Positions 7,852-16,740 of a stretch of 64,000 nucleotides of DNA are shown here, one piece after another. The notes beneath the pieces were generated by a model. The model worked only from the letters and a program-made list of their open reading frames with translations, was not told the DNA's origin and made no database searches. The translations under genes were made by a program, and so were the position numbers. Position 1 is the first letter of the stretch; each line of letters starts with the position of its first letter. Source of the stretch: Akkermansia muciniphila (lineage in GTDB: Bacteria; Verrucomicrobiota; Verrucomicrobiia; Verrucomicrobiales; Akkermansiaceae); assembly GCF_030848305.1 (NCBI RefSeq), contig NZ_CP114598.1, positions 2,418,001 to 2,482,000 on the forward strand. The letters run 5' to 3'.

Positions 7852-9482
7852 TTTTGAATCGCGGTTAACTGGTCAAGCAAAGGATTGAGGGAAGCGTAAG
7901 GATCCTCTTCCGCCGGAGCCGGGGAGGTTCCCTGCCGGAGGTCCGCCCGTTCCTTCCGCATGGCGCGGACATCGGCCCAGGGCCTCAGCATGCTCTCCGG
8001 GGCTCCGTCCACCCGGGCGGACAGGCGGAAACAGTGGTCCCAGTCCACATGATCCGCCAAATCCGGGGCAGCCTGCATCATCATGTTCAGCCGCTGAAGG
8101 CTGCGGTCCATCCCTTCGCTCTGCAAGCGCCTGAGCACCAGGGCAATCTTTGACTGATAGACAACCCTGGGTTCTCCCACGGCAACGAAGCCGTCCCTCC
8201 CCTCCCTCAATACCGCACGGGGGGGCCTGGGAAACTTGCCCATACGGAACAGCAGGGAAAAAATGCGTGTCATTGTGGAATACAAATCACTCACAAACAG
8301 CGTAAAGGAAGGAGAAAACATCAAGACGCGCTCATTCTCCCGCGCCATGACCTCCGTGGCGGTCATATTGCCGTGGCGCCCGCTCCATAGCTCCAGCATG
8401 GGCAGATAATAGGCGCGTCGTATCGCATCCTGCTTCTGCGCCAGACGGTCCATCCCGACATCATACCTGCCCTGCGTGGCCCACTCCCGGGGAAGATGAA
8501 GGGAAGCGGCCTCCGGGGTAATGACGGTCCTGCCGCCGGCTCGCAAATCCACCTCCCCAATCTGGTTGGCAAGCTCCAGAATGCGGGGAAAGGCGGCCAC
8601 CTCGCCAAGAGTGTCCAGAATACGGTTCAGGAACTGCACCTGCTGGATGGCGGGAAACACCAGCCTGCCGGGAGCCAGGCCGTACGGGCCGCTGCCCCAC
8701 TTCAAAAAGCGGGTTACCAGATAAGGGAACTCCATATATCCCCCCTCCTCCACGATCACCTGGTCATCCAGAGACAGGTAAACGCTTTCAAACGGCATGT
8801 GGGAAGCCTGCTCCCTGCGGCGGCTGCGCCGGGTGCGCGGACGCACCACATGCAGAAACCTCAAAGTCGTGGCATACGGATTGCCTCCGCGCTCCAAAAC
8901 TTCCCGGGCCCTGGGCCCCAGAGCTTTCACCCCGAACATGGAGCGCGCCTGATGGGCCGTGTAGGAAAACTCCCTGACGTAGGTATCCACCCGGCCTTCC
9001 GCATTCTCCGCACAGGCGAACTGGCCGCACGGAATATTGGTGAACAACAGCCTTCCGTCTGAGGAAGTGCCCGTAAACAGGCTTCCGGTCCCCAAAGCCA
9101 CCCGGTCCAGAAAACACTCATGGATCTCCGTGTAAAAATTGGAAACGGACAATTCTTTTAGGGCAATTTCCGAACACTGGTTATACCAGGCCTCCGCCTC
9201 GTCGCCTCCCCGGTCGTCCGGAGCCGACCACTTGAACCATACGTCATGGCTGGGCGTAATATAGGACATATGGCCGCTGGCCAGCTTCTGGCATGCCTCC
9301 ACGGCAGTAGTATCCGTCATGCGGTCCATGGCGTCCCTGTTGGGCAGGGAAACCTCCCCTTCCCGGTTCAGGCGGCGAGGCAGCACGTAATCCCTCAGAC
9401 GGTCCCACCACGTCTCCCATGGCGCGCGCTGGACGGCCAGGGACTTGTACACGGAATTCAACTCCGCAACTCTTTCTTCCAT
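7848..9482 (-). CDS. Head-to-tail connector (portal) protein, T7 gp8 type, intact copy in the remnant cluster
   Basis: 544 residues, full length for the podovirus head-tail connector family that forms the dodecameric portal at the capsid vertex. It shares with the large-prophage connector (43157-44833) the N-terminal pattern ending in A..HMS.I..SH..WFKW, the GTGSL segment, the AGG+TL/V segment and TATEVMARENE near residue 375. No stop or frameshift interrupts it, which is odd for a portal without a capsid. Overlaps the next gene by 4 nt. Confidence 0.88.
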   Translation of the reverse strand: MEERVAELNSVYKSLAVQRAPWETWWDRLRDYVLPRRLNREGEVSLPNRDAMDRMTDTTAVEACQKLASGHMSYITPSHDVWFKWSAPDDRGGDEAEAWYNQCSEIALKELSVSNFYTEIHECFLDRVALGTGSLFTGTSSDGRLLFTNIPCGQFACAENAEGRVDTYVREFSYTAHQARSMFGVKALGPRAREVLERGGNPYATTLRFLHVVRPRTRRSRRREQASHMPFESVYLSLDDQVIVEEGGYMEFPYLVTRFLKWGSGPYGLAPGRLVFPAIQQVQFLNRILDTLGEVAAFPRILELANQIGEVDLRAGGRTVITPEAASLHLPREWATQGRYDVGMDRLAQKQDAIRRAYYLPMLELWSGRHGNMTATEVMARENERVLMFSPSFTLFVSDLYSTMTRIFSLLFRMGKFPRPPRAVLREGRDGFVAVGEPRVVYQSKIALVLRRLQSEGMDRSLQRLNMMMQAAPDLADHVDWDHCFRLSARVDGAPESMLRPWADVRAMRKERADLRQGTSPAPAEEDPYASLNPLLDQLTAIQK

Positions 9483-9490
9483 GGCAGCGC

Positions 9491-9706
9491 CTATCCCAGA
9501 GTTTTCCTAAGCAGAGTCCGCGGATTGACCTCCCCCTGCCCTTCGGAAGAATGACGGCGCGCGAGAATGGTGGAAATCATTCCCTGCCTCTGCCGTTCCC
9601 GGGCCTGATAATCTTTCCCTACTTCTTGTTCCACGCTCTCCGCCTTGACCGGGATGGTCTGCTCCGGAGCAGAAGCGGAAGGAGTGGACGGTTTCATGAA
9701 TCCCAT
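9491..9706 (-). CDS. Small protein preceding the connector (remnant cluster)
   Basis: 71 residues, basic and polar. Similar in size, start (MGF-K) and end (RKTLG versus KRETLG) to the 84-aa gene at 44830-45084, which occupies the same place before the connector of the large prophage. The function is unknown. The ATG at 9706 is preceded by AAAGAAA. Confidence 0.6.
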   Translation of the reverse strand: MGFMKPSTPSASAPEQTIPVKAESVEQEVGKDYQARERQRQGMISTILARRHSSEGQGEVNPRTLLRKTLG

Positions 9707-10016
9707 AATTTCTTTTGCTTTCTATTCATGGTTGATATTGATTCCCCTTCCCGTCTGCCGGATAAAGGCTCCAGAGGATGATGCCCGCCTCACAGACAAT
9801 CCATGCGGCGGGAGCGTTCTTTTCCCATGGAAGGAAAGGGCGCTTACCCCACCTGCCCGGGCAATCCGGGCAGGTGCTTGCATTTATCAAATAAACGAAT
9901 CGGCAAAAAATGCACCTGAGGAAAAACCGGACGCATACATGCCACTGGTGGCATTAAAGAGGGCGCCACCAAACGTGATGCATTCCGCATCCGTTTCCTC
10001 CAAAACATAGGGCGCT
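9707..10016. promoter_or_regulatory. Divergent intergenic region of the remnant cluster
   Basis: 310 nt between the leftward and rightward genes, presumably holding both promoters. It contains a perfect 10-bp inverted repeat ACCTGCCCGG/CCGGGCAGGT (9851-9875, 5-nt loop), a terminator-like or regulatory hairpin. No remnant of the large-terminase gene, which sits at the equivalent place in the large prophage, is recognisable. Confidence 0.4.
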
Positions 10017-10637
10017 ATGATCAATGAATCCTTACTTCAGCCGGATACTCCATCCGCGCTGGACATCTGCAACGCAGCCCTCTCAAAAATAGGGGAGGCA
10101 CCTCTGGACGCGCTGATTGCCAATGAATCCACGGCATCCCGCCTTTGCGTTCTTCATTACCATCCGGCCCGCAGGGAAACTCTCTGCATGGCGCGCTGGA
10201 CCTTCGCCGCCACGCAAACCACGCTGGACTCCGTTTCCGCACAGGCGCCCAATTCCCTGACTCCCTATCAATTCACCCTGCCCGCAGACTGCCTGCGCGT
10301 GCTGGATGTGGAATGCTCGGAATGGAAAATGCAGGGACGCCGCATTCACGCTTCCTGCGCCCCGCTGCCCCTAAGCTACATTGCCGATATTGAAGACGCC
10401 GATCAATTCGATCCCCTCTTCATGGACGCGCTGGCCACCCGGCTGGCGGAAAAACTGGCCATGCCCCTGACGGGCAACCAAAGCCTGCGCCAGAATCTTA
10501 ACCAGGAATTCCATAAAATCATTCTTCCGCAGGCGGCAACCGTCAATGCGGTGCAGTGCTTTTCCAATGATTCCCACCCGCTGCTGGATCTGCTGAGAAA
10601 AATCAAATCTCCCTCTTGCCCGGAAGAATGTGAATAA
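10017..10637 (+). CDS. Tail tubular protein A-like (T7 gp11 type), remnant cluster
   Basis: 206 residues. The N-terminus DICNAALSKIGEAPLDALIANESTA is the typical gp11 opening (the head-tail adaptor ring), matching VVNFALAKLGKAPVTGLDDEE in the gene at 36990-37556 of the large prophage. Other shared marks are a tryptophan-containing CMARWTFA, the YQFTLPADCLRVLDVE segment (LPEGCVDVVDVD in the other) and the helical LATRLAEKLAMPL. It would bridge connector and tail in a virion. The rest of a tail is absent here. Confidence 0.75.
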   Translation: MINESLLQPDTPSALDICNAALSKIGEAPLDALIANESTASRLCVLHYHPARRETLCMARWTFAATQTTLDSVSAQAPNSLTPYQFTLPADCLRVLDVECSEWKMQGRRIHASCAPLPLSYIADIEDADQFDPLFMDALATRLAEKLAMPLTGNQSLRQNLNQEFHKIILPQAATVNAVQCFSNDSHPLLDLLRKIKSPSCPEECE

Positions 10638-10681
10638 CATGATAATAATAAGCAAACAACATAACAATAAGTTGTGAATAC

Positions 10682-10981
10682 ATGCTCATGAAAGCCCTGG
10701 ATTTCATACAGATATTTGCCGCCAACGTCCGCAGGCTGGACTTCCGCCTCAGTAGTGCCCAGGTCATCCTGGCCGTCATTGCCGGGTACAGGCGCCACAG
10801 CACTATTACGGAAGCCACACGCCTGCACCCTAATACCGTTACCAATATCCTGCAGGATCTCATTGCGCAGGGATACGTCAACCGTATTGGAGAAGGTCGC
10901 CCTTATGTTTACCGGCCCACCGCAGATGGAGAGCAGCTTGCCGGAAATCTGCTGGACAAAAACACATTCCCCGGCAAATGA
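10682..10981 (+). CDS. Winged-helix protein (remnant cluster)
   Basis: 99 residues. An N-terminal helix (FAANVRRLDFRLSSAQVILAVIAGY), a recognition-helix region (ATRLHPNTVTNILQDLIAQGYVNRI) and a wing (GRPYVYRPTADGEQLA) give a MarR/DprA-like winged helix. The same arrangement occurs in the 123-aa gene at 47289-47660, which likewise directly precedes and overlaps the small terminase gene. DNA binding is inferred from the fold. The target is unknown. Confidence 0.65.
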   Translation: MLMKALDFIQIFAANVRRLDFRLSSAQVILAVIAGYRRHSTITEATRLHPNTVTNILQDLIAQGYVNRIGEGRPYVYRPTADGEQLAGNLLDKNTFPGK

Positions 10982-11241
10982 ACAATCCCCTGCTCAGTAC
11001 GGAAGAAAAACGCCGCTGGCTGGCCCGCGTTTTCCGGGACGAGGACGGAGAATACTCCCAGGCGGACAAATTCAAGGCGCTGGTGGAAGACACCAAACTG
11101 GCGGCCCTTCAGCAGGAAGAGGAGGAATTCAACCGCCAGCGGGAAACGGGAGGCGCGGCGCAGGACCCCGTCCTGGCCCTGCTCCAGGCCATTCCTCCTG
11201 CGGAGCTCAACCTGCATCAGCACCCTCTTTCTGAAAAATAA
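10978..11241 (+). CDS. Small-terminase-like protein (remnant cluster)
   Basis: 87 residues. The start LLSTEEKRRWLARVFRDEDGEYSQADKFKALVEDTKLAAL resembles LSAKEKRRFLAKLVRGEV in the small terminase at 46847-47308, but lacks its N-terminal DNA-binding helices, so it may be a truncated or domain-only version. The winged-helix stop and this start overlap by 4 nt (ATGA). No large terminase follows. Confidence 0.5.
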   Translation: MNNPLLSTEEKRRWLARVFRDEDGEYSQADKFKALVEDTKLAALQQEEEEFNRQRETGGAAQDPVLALLQAIPPAELNLHQHPLSEK

Positions 11242-11534
11242 ATAGAGGAACTAAACCAACAAGCTTTTCAATTCAATAAACCAGGAAAGCTTTTTTCAGA
11301 GGGGAATCACGCACTCCGCAAGAAGTACTCCTTAAGGAAAAATTTAATTATTATTATTCAAACTTATAACGTTACTTTGGATCAGCAACACAAAAAATTC
11401 CGCCCTGTTCTCTTTCTGCTATCCAGAACTATGGGCGCTTCTTCCCGAAAAGCTTCCTGCCCTTAATGCCGCAAAATAAAAGATAACCTGCAAATTAATA
11501 CTACCTGAGGTATCTTTCGGAAAATATCTGCGGT

Positions 11535-12689
11535 TTACATGATACCTTTGCGCGTCCACCTGTTCAGGCTCAACAGCCATACCAACGCCACGGAGACAGC
11601 GGAGGCCAGACAGGCCATCAACGGAATTTTCACGGCGGAGGGCAAACCTCCCAGCCCGATGAAATTCACGAAGTCATAGGAGCACTGGACAAAGAAGAAG
11701 TGGCACAAATACACGCCGAAAGTAAGCGCCGCCGCCTTGCTTAGCCTCGGATCTTCCTTGATTTTTAGCCGGCTGACAATGACAAAGATGGCAAAGGTCA
11801 TCAGGAATACATTGATTCCGGAGAAATACCAGAGCACTTCCAACTTGGAGTACTGGCCGGGGAAGTGCTTCTGCGTTTCCAGAAAGCCGAAGAACGTAAC
11901 GGCAAAACCAATCAAAAAGAGGGGAATCGTAATGGCCAGCGTTTTTTTCCAGCTCCAGGCCAGCGGGTATTTGGTCAGGTAATGCGCCAGCACCATGTAT
12001 CCTAGGAATCCGGAAAAGTTATAAAACATACCGTACGGATTCCAATCGCAAACACCCAGAATGCCCATATTGCCGTAATTGCCCTCATAACCCAGCGCCG
12101 GAGCAAGCATCTGGATGTAGGGAAGAGTCATGCTGAATATCCAGATGCCCAGAAAGATTTTCACGTCCCGCCTTTTGGCTTGCGTCAGCCACGCGCTCAT
12201 GATGGGCATGAAGAGGTACAGGCCCACCAGCATGTATACGTACCACAGGGGCGTGGTATCATAGTTGAAGTTGAAGAAGAAGGTGTACAGCTTGCCGACG
12301 GTGGCGCTCCAGGTGTAAGTGTCCATCACGATATTGGGACTGACCGTTTGAACGCCTGCGGCAAAGTATCCGAAGTAGAGCAAGGGAAGCGCCAATGACC
12401 AGACAATGAGCGGAACCAGTACCCTTTTGAGGCGCCTGGAGTAAAAAACGCCCATTTCCAAGGTGACCGGAAAGAGCAATACTCCGGAGATCATGGCGAA
12501 CAGAGGCACGCACGGCCGTACCAGACTGCCCCAGAAGACAGCGGATTTAAAGTTGAAGGAACCGTCAAAACTTCCTACGAACGGATCACAGCAATGGGCC
12601 AGGACAACGAGGAAACAGGCCAGAATACGCAGAAAGTCCACCCAGGCAATGTGTCTGCCGCAAGAATTCGGTGATTGGTTGATGTTCAT
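11535..12689 (-). CDS. Acyltransferase 3 family membrane protein
   Basis: 384 residues with about ten hydrophobic segments. The N-terminus RHIAWVDFLRILACFLVVLAHCCDP carries the family motif (R-x10-H pattern: arginine in the first helix and the catalytic-type histidine in VVLAHC). Members O-acetylate or succinylate surface polysaccharides and lipids in the inner membrane. The acceptor cannot be deduced. It stands alone: 293 nt without a gene lie downstream (11242-11534) and 312 nt upstream. Confidence 0.85.
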   Translation of the reverse strand: MNINQSPNSCGRHIAWVDFLRILACFLVVLAHCCDPFVGSFDGSFNFKSAVFWGSLVRPCVPLFAMISGVLLFPVTLEMGVFYSRRLKRVLVPLIVWSLALPLLYFGYFAAGVQTVSPNIVMDTYTWSATVGKLYTFFFNFNYDTTPLWYVYMLVGLYLFMPIMSAWLTQAKRRDVKIFLGIWIFSMTLPYIQMLAPALGYEGNYGNMGILGVCDWNPYGMFYNFSGFLGYMVLAHYLTKYPLAWSWKKTLAITIPLFLIGFAVTFFGFLETQKHFPGQYSKLEVLWYFSGINVFLMTFAIFVIVSRLKIKEDPRLSKAAALTFGVYLCHFFFVQCSYDFVNFIGLGGLPSAVKIPLMACLASAVSVALVWLLSLNRWTRKGIM

Positions 12690-13001
12690 GGTTACGTGGG
12701 AGAAAAAGGCGCCGCGTTATCGCAAACGTGTCTGATAATATACCCGTTTCCCGGAAACGTTCTATCATCAAATGGGAAAAAGAAATAAATTCGGAGAAGT
12801 TTATCTCTCATTCAACAGGACACACCGCTTCCTTCCCTGCAAGGGAAATTTTTCCGCCGTATTCCGATGAAGAACTATTCTGAAACAGAAGGGGAGCCCC
12901 ATCCAAACGCCCATGTTTTCCTTTTGAATTTGCAGGGGGGATTTTCATTCATGCTCATGGCTAAGATTCCCGGAAACCGGAATTCAGGCCCTCTCCCTCC
13001 T
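12690..13001. other. Intergenic region between putA and the acyltransferase gene
   Basis: No gene is seen. Both neighbours run leftward, so it should hold the acyltransferase promoter and the end of the putA transcript. No clear terminator hairpin was found. Confidence 0.35.
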
Positions 13002-16000
13002 TCACACGCTGTCCGTCTTAAAACTGCCCGGCGGCGGGATGAGATTGCCGTAGCGGTGAACGGTTTCGGAAACAGACTGTTCCCGGAAATATCCCAGCAG
13101 TTCCAGCCGCCCATTGGAAAACACGGGACGGTCCAGCACTTCCGCATCACATGCACGGGCGGCATTGGCCAGAGCCTCGGAAACATCTGTTCCACGCAGG
13201 AATCGCACACCTTGAATCGCTTCCGGCATCCGTCCGATCAATTCCGTTTCCGTTTCCACCGTCAGGGAAGCATAGTAGCCATTCATTTTCCGAATCCAGG
13301 GGCGCTCTTCCCCTACGCTCAGATGCAGGAGCACCCCGCACAGTTTCGCCCCCAGCAGCAGAATGGCGACGTCATCGTCGGACATGTTTTCCACACGGGC
13401 CAGAATCCCCTTCACAGGGATATAGCGGAAGGTATTATTTTCTCCGTAAATATGGGAGGGATCATGCTCCACGCCGAATTCCTCCATCCACCACTTGGCC
13501 TGGGAACCGGCCGCGGAACGGATGCGCTTGGCGCAGTCCGGCAACTCGGAGCACAGTTTTTCCACCAGGCCGGAGATACGCTCACCCGGCGTGCGCAGCT
13601 TTTGGGGCAGCGCCTTTTCCTCCCAGCTTCCCAGCATGGTAAGGTAGTTGGGACCTCCGGCTTTGGCGCCAGGCCCCATGGAGGAATGGTTCCACCCGCC
13701 GAACGGCTGGCGGCGGACGATGGCGCCGGTGATGACACGGTTGATGTACGCGTTGCCCACCTGCACTTTAGTTTTCCACAAGGCAATTTCCCGTTCATCC
13801 AGAGACTGAAGGCCGCCGGTAAGGCCAAATTCGGAGTCGTTCTGGATGTCAATGGCTTCCTCCAGGTTTTCCGCACGGATGATGCCCAACACCGGACCGA
13901 AGCATTCCGTCTGGTGGAACCAGCTTCCCGGTTTCACGCCCAGCCGGATCCCGGGCGACCAGAGGCAAGGGTTGTCTTCCGAGGGTTCCGGCTTGAGCAG
14001 CCATTCCTCTCCGGGTTCCAGCTGCGTCAGCGCACGGAGCAGATTTCCTTCCGGCTCCCTGATGAGCGGCGTCACCACGGAGTTTACTTCCCAAGAACTG
14101 CCTACCTTCAGGCTGGCGGCGGCATCCTTCAACTGACGCAGAAAAGCAGGATTGTCATAAACGGAAGCCTCCACAATAGCCACACTGGCGGCGGAACACT
14201 TCTGTCCGGAATGGCCGAAAGCGCTTTTCACCAAATCCTTCACAGCCTGGTCCGGGTCCGCCGTAGCGGTAATGATCATGGCATCCTTTCCGCTGGTTTC
14301 AGCCAGCACGTGCAGGTCAGGCCGCAGTTCGCGCAGCATTTTTCCGGTGCGGTAGGATCCCGTCATGATCACGCCGTTCAACCGGCGATCCATCAAAAAC
14401 TTGCGGGAAATTTCATTGCGCGGCATCGGCACGAATTGAAGGACGTTTTTAGGAACACCGGCGCGCCAGAACGCCTGGGCAATCTGCCAAGCCGTATAAA
14501 CGGCCAGTTCGGACGGTTTGAACACCACGGCATTTCCCGCCATCAGGGCGGCAGCTACTCCGCCCGTCGGAATGGCGAAGGGGAAATTCCAGGGAGACAT
14601 CACGCAAATGGTACCCAGCGGGGACATTTCCACGCCGTCGTTCATTCCGTCGCGGTCCAGGCCTTCCGCGTAATAGCGGCAGAAGTCTATGGCCTCGCTC
14701 ACCTCCACATCAGCCTCCGTGGGCGCCTTTCCGGCATCCCTCACCATGGCAGCAATAGCTTTCCCTCTGATTCTGGACAGCTCCTGCGCCGCCCGGTGCA
14801 GGATTTCAGCGCGCTCGCCAATGCTCTTGGACGCCCAGGAGGAACGGGCCCTGTCCGCCGTGTCCAAGGCATGTTCAACCTGCTCAAAGTCCGCATAAGC
14901 GAATTTATAGGAAACTTCATTATGACGGGACGGATCGCGCCCCACGCCCCATAGATTAGTCGTAATTTCCTCACCATCTATAACCAGAGGGATTTCCTCG
15001 CCGGATTTTTCCTTCTCCGCGGCAATCAGCCCATTGATCCATTCCGCATTCTGCCTCAGAGACCAGTCCGTATCCCGCTCGTTGGCAAAGGCGTCCCGGT
15101 AATGTGAGGGCTGGATGGGGTCCGCAGCGCGGTTCTGCATGCGGTTGGGGCCGTACTTCACCTCATCCTTTTCCTGACAGGCCTTCAAAAACCTCTTTTT
15201 CTGGACCTCCCAGCTCCGGGACCCCGGCGTCATGCCGAAGAGATCATGCAGGAAGTTTTCCTCACTGGTATTTTCATCCAGCCTCCGCACCAGGTAGGCA
15301 ATGGCGCTGTGAAAGTCTTCCTTCAGAACCACGGGGGCATAAAGGAGCAGACCGTCCGCCACCTGGCGGATGACCCGCGCCTGATGGTTCGCCATCCCTT
15401 CCAGCATTTCGAATTCCACCTGGTCACGCACGCCTTCCCGCTCACGCAGCAGCATGGCATAACATAAATCAAACAGATTGTGGGAAGCCACGCCGAACTG
15501 CACATATCTGGCATTATCCGGCATGCAGCCGTAATGGAGCATTCTCTTGTAATTGGCATCCACCTGGGCTTTCGTGCCATACGGGGCCTGCGCCCAGCCA
15601 TGCATGGAGGCCTCCACCTTCTCCATCGCCAGGTTGGCGCCTTTCACCAGGCGTATTTTGATGCGCGCCCCCCCCTGCTCCACGCGTTCCTTCGCCCAGG
15701 CGCACAGCTTCATTTGCTCCTCCCAGGAATCCGGCAAATAGGCCTGGAGCACAATTCCCGCCTCCAGATGCATGAATTCATCCTCCATCAACGTACGTTT
15801 GAACGCTTCCGCCGTCAGATGAAGATCACGGTATTCCTCCATATCCAAATTCACGAACTTGGGCTTTCTGGAACCGTCCGGCAACGTTACCGCATTGGTA
15901 ATGGCCGCCCGGTACAGGATGCGCAGGCGCTCCTGAATCAATTTGACGGTTTCTTCAAAGGCTACCAGATGAATCTGGCTGAAAATGGCTGAAATCTTGA

Positions 16001-16583
16001 CGGAAATATAGTCACAGTCCTTGTCCGTCAGCCGGTCCACGACCTGCTGAAGACGGTGGTGCGCCTCGCTTTCACCCAGAATGGCCTCTCCCAGCTGGTT
16101 GATGTTCATCCGGATGCCGGCCTTGCGCCTGCGGCGCAGGTGGGGGCGCAGTTTTCCATCCTCAGCAGGAAGAATGACATTGGAGCTCTCCTTTCTCAAC
16201 TGGCTGGTAATCATGGGCATGACCACACCCGGAAATTGATCGGAAAATCTCCCCCCCATCTTCATGGCGAAACGGTCCGCCGCAGACAAATAACGGGGAA
16301 CGCCATATCCGTCCAGAAGATAGCGGAACAACTCCGCGCCCCGCGCCGGAGAAGAAGGACGGAACACCCGATCCGCCAGCGCCAGCGTAAACGCCTTGCC
16401 CGCAGGATCATTCATCATCCGCTCCATTTGCTGCGCCTGCCTCTTCTCCGTCCCTCTCATCCCGGAATTCGACTGCCTTAAAATGGATTCCGCCAGTTCC
16501 ACAGCCTTGGCTGCCAGCTGCTGGTCAGTCCATTGGCCTCGGCGAGCCTCCGCCATCATGTCCGGGATGGATGAATCTGTCAT
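13002..16583 (-). CDS. putA: Bifunctional proline dehydrogenase / pyrroline-5-carboxylate dehydrogenase
   Basis: Oxidises proline to glutamate in two steps: an FAD-dependent proline dehydrogenase barrel in the N-terminal third (KIRLVKGANLAMEK, VASHNLFDLCYAMLL, EFEMLEGMANHQARVIRQ) and an NAD-dependent aldehyde dehydrogenase domain (PWNFPFAIPTGGVAAALMAGN, ETSGKDAMI with the general base glutamate, FGHSGQKCSAAS with the catalytic cysteine), plus a C-terminal extension. 1193 residues with the ATG at 16583. The frame is open 165 nt further up to 16748, but that part overlaps the upstream gene's end and reads as non-coding. The N-terminal ribbon-helix-helix repressor domain of enterobacterial PutA is absent. 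It channels proline carbon to glutamate, the gdhA substrate. Confidence 0.92.
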   Translation of the reverse strand: MTDSSIPDMMAEARRGQWTDQQLAAKAVELAESILRQSNSGMRGTEKRQAQQMERMMNDPAGKAFTLALADRVFRPSSPARGAELFRYLLDGYGVPRYLSAADRFAMKMGGRFSDQFPGVVMPMITSQLRKESSNVILPAEDGKLRPHLRRRRKAGIRMNINQLGEAILGESEAHHRLQQVVDRLTDKDCDYISVKISAIFSQIHLVAFEETVKLIQERLRILYRAAITNAVTLPDGSRKPKFVNLDMEEYRDLHLTAEAFKRTLMEDEFMHLEAGIVLQAYLPDSWEEQMKLCAWAKERVEQGGARIKIRLVKGANLAMEKVEASMHGWAQAPYGTKAQVDANYKRMLHYGCMPDNARYVQFGVASHNLFDLCYAMLLREREGVRDQVEFEMLEGMANHQARVIRQVADGLLLYAPVVLKEDFHSAIAYLVRRLDENTSEENFLHDLFGMTPGSRSWEVQKKRFLKACQEKDEVKYGPNRMQNRAADPIQPSHYRDAFANERDTDWSLRQNAEWINGLIAAEKEKSGEEIPLVIDGEEITTNLWGVGRDPSRHNEVSYKFAYADFEQVEHALDTADRARSSWASKSIGERAEILHRAAQELSRIRGKAIAAMVRDAGKAPTEADVEVSEAIDFCRYYAEGLDRDGMNDGVEMSPLGTICVMSPWNFPFAIPTGGVAAALMAGNAVVFKPSELAVYTAWQIAQAFWRAGVPKNVLQFVPMPRNEISRKFLMDRRLNGVIMTGSYRTGKMLRELRPDLHVLAETSGKDAMIITATADPDQAVKDLVKSAFGHSGQKCSAASVAIVEASVYDNPAFLRQLKDAAASLKVGSSWEVNSVVTPLIREPEGNLLRALTQLEPGEEWLLKPEPSEDNPCLWSPGIRLGVKPGSWFHQTECFGPVLGIIRAENLEEAIDIQNDSEFGLTGGLQSLDEREIALWKTKVQVGNAYINRVITGAIVRRQPFGGWNHSSMGPGAKAGGPNYLTMLGSWEEKALPQKLRTPGERISGLVEKLCSELPDCAKRIRSAAGSQAKWWMEEFGVEHDPSHIYGENNTFRYIPVKGILARVENMSDDDVAILLLGAKLCGVLLHLSVGEERPWIRKMNGYYASLTVETETELIGRMPEAIQGVRFLRGTDVSEALANAARACDAEVLDRPVFSNGRLELLGYFREQSVSETVHRYGNLIPPPGSFKTDSV

Positions 16584-16740
16584 AACGGTTCGAAGACTAG
16601 CCCCGGACATGGGCAAAATCAAGCCAATTTGCCCGGTCCTTCCTGTGGAAAGAGGAATCACGGAGGGAAACGCATCCTTTGATTCCGTGGCGGAAGCAGG
16701 GGTGCTTCCTGTCCATTTCCGGCAACTCAGGAAAGACGCA

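Larger units (their letters stand above)
6696..11241. mobile_element. Reduced prophage remnant or domesticated phage gene cluster related to the large prophage
   Basis: Seven intact genes in two divergent groups. Leftward: 71-aa protein, connector, 93-aa protein, scaffold. Rightward: gp11-like, winged helix, small terminase. Each of the seven resembles, by motif and order, a gene of the prophage at 21-57 kb. The large terminase, capsid, remaining tail genes, lysis genes and integrase of that phage are missing. Base composition is balanced like the host, unlike the strand-skewed late genes of the large prophage, which points to an older residence. Boundaries given are those of the genes; no flanking repeat was found. 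Confidence 0.7.

Noticed and set aside
12867..14954. 695-codon plus-strand frame across putA
   Set aside because: Antisense of putA, rich in Arg/His/Pro with no motif; putA is certain.
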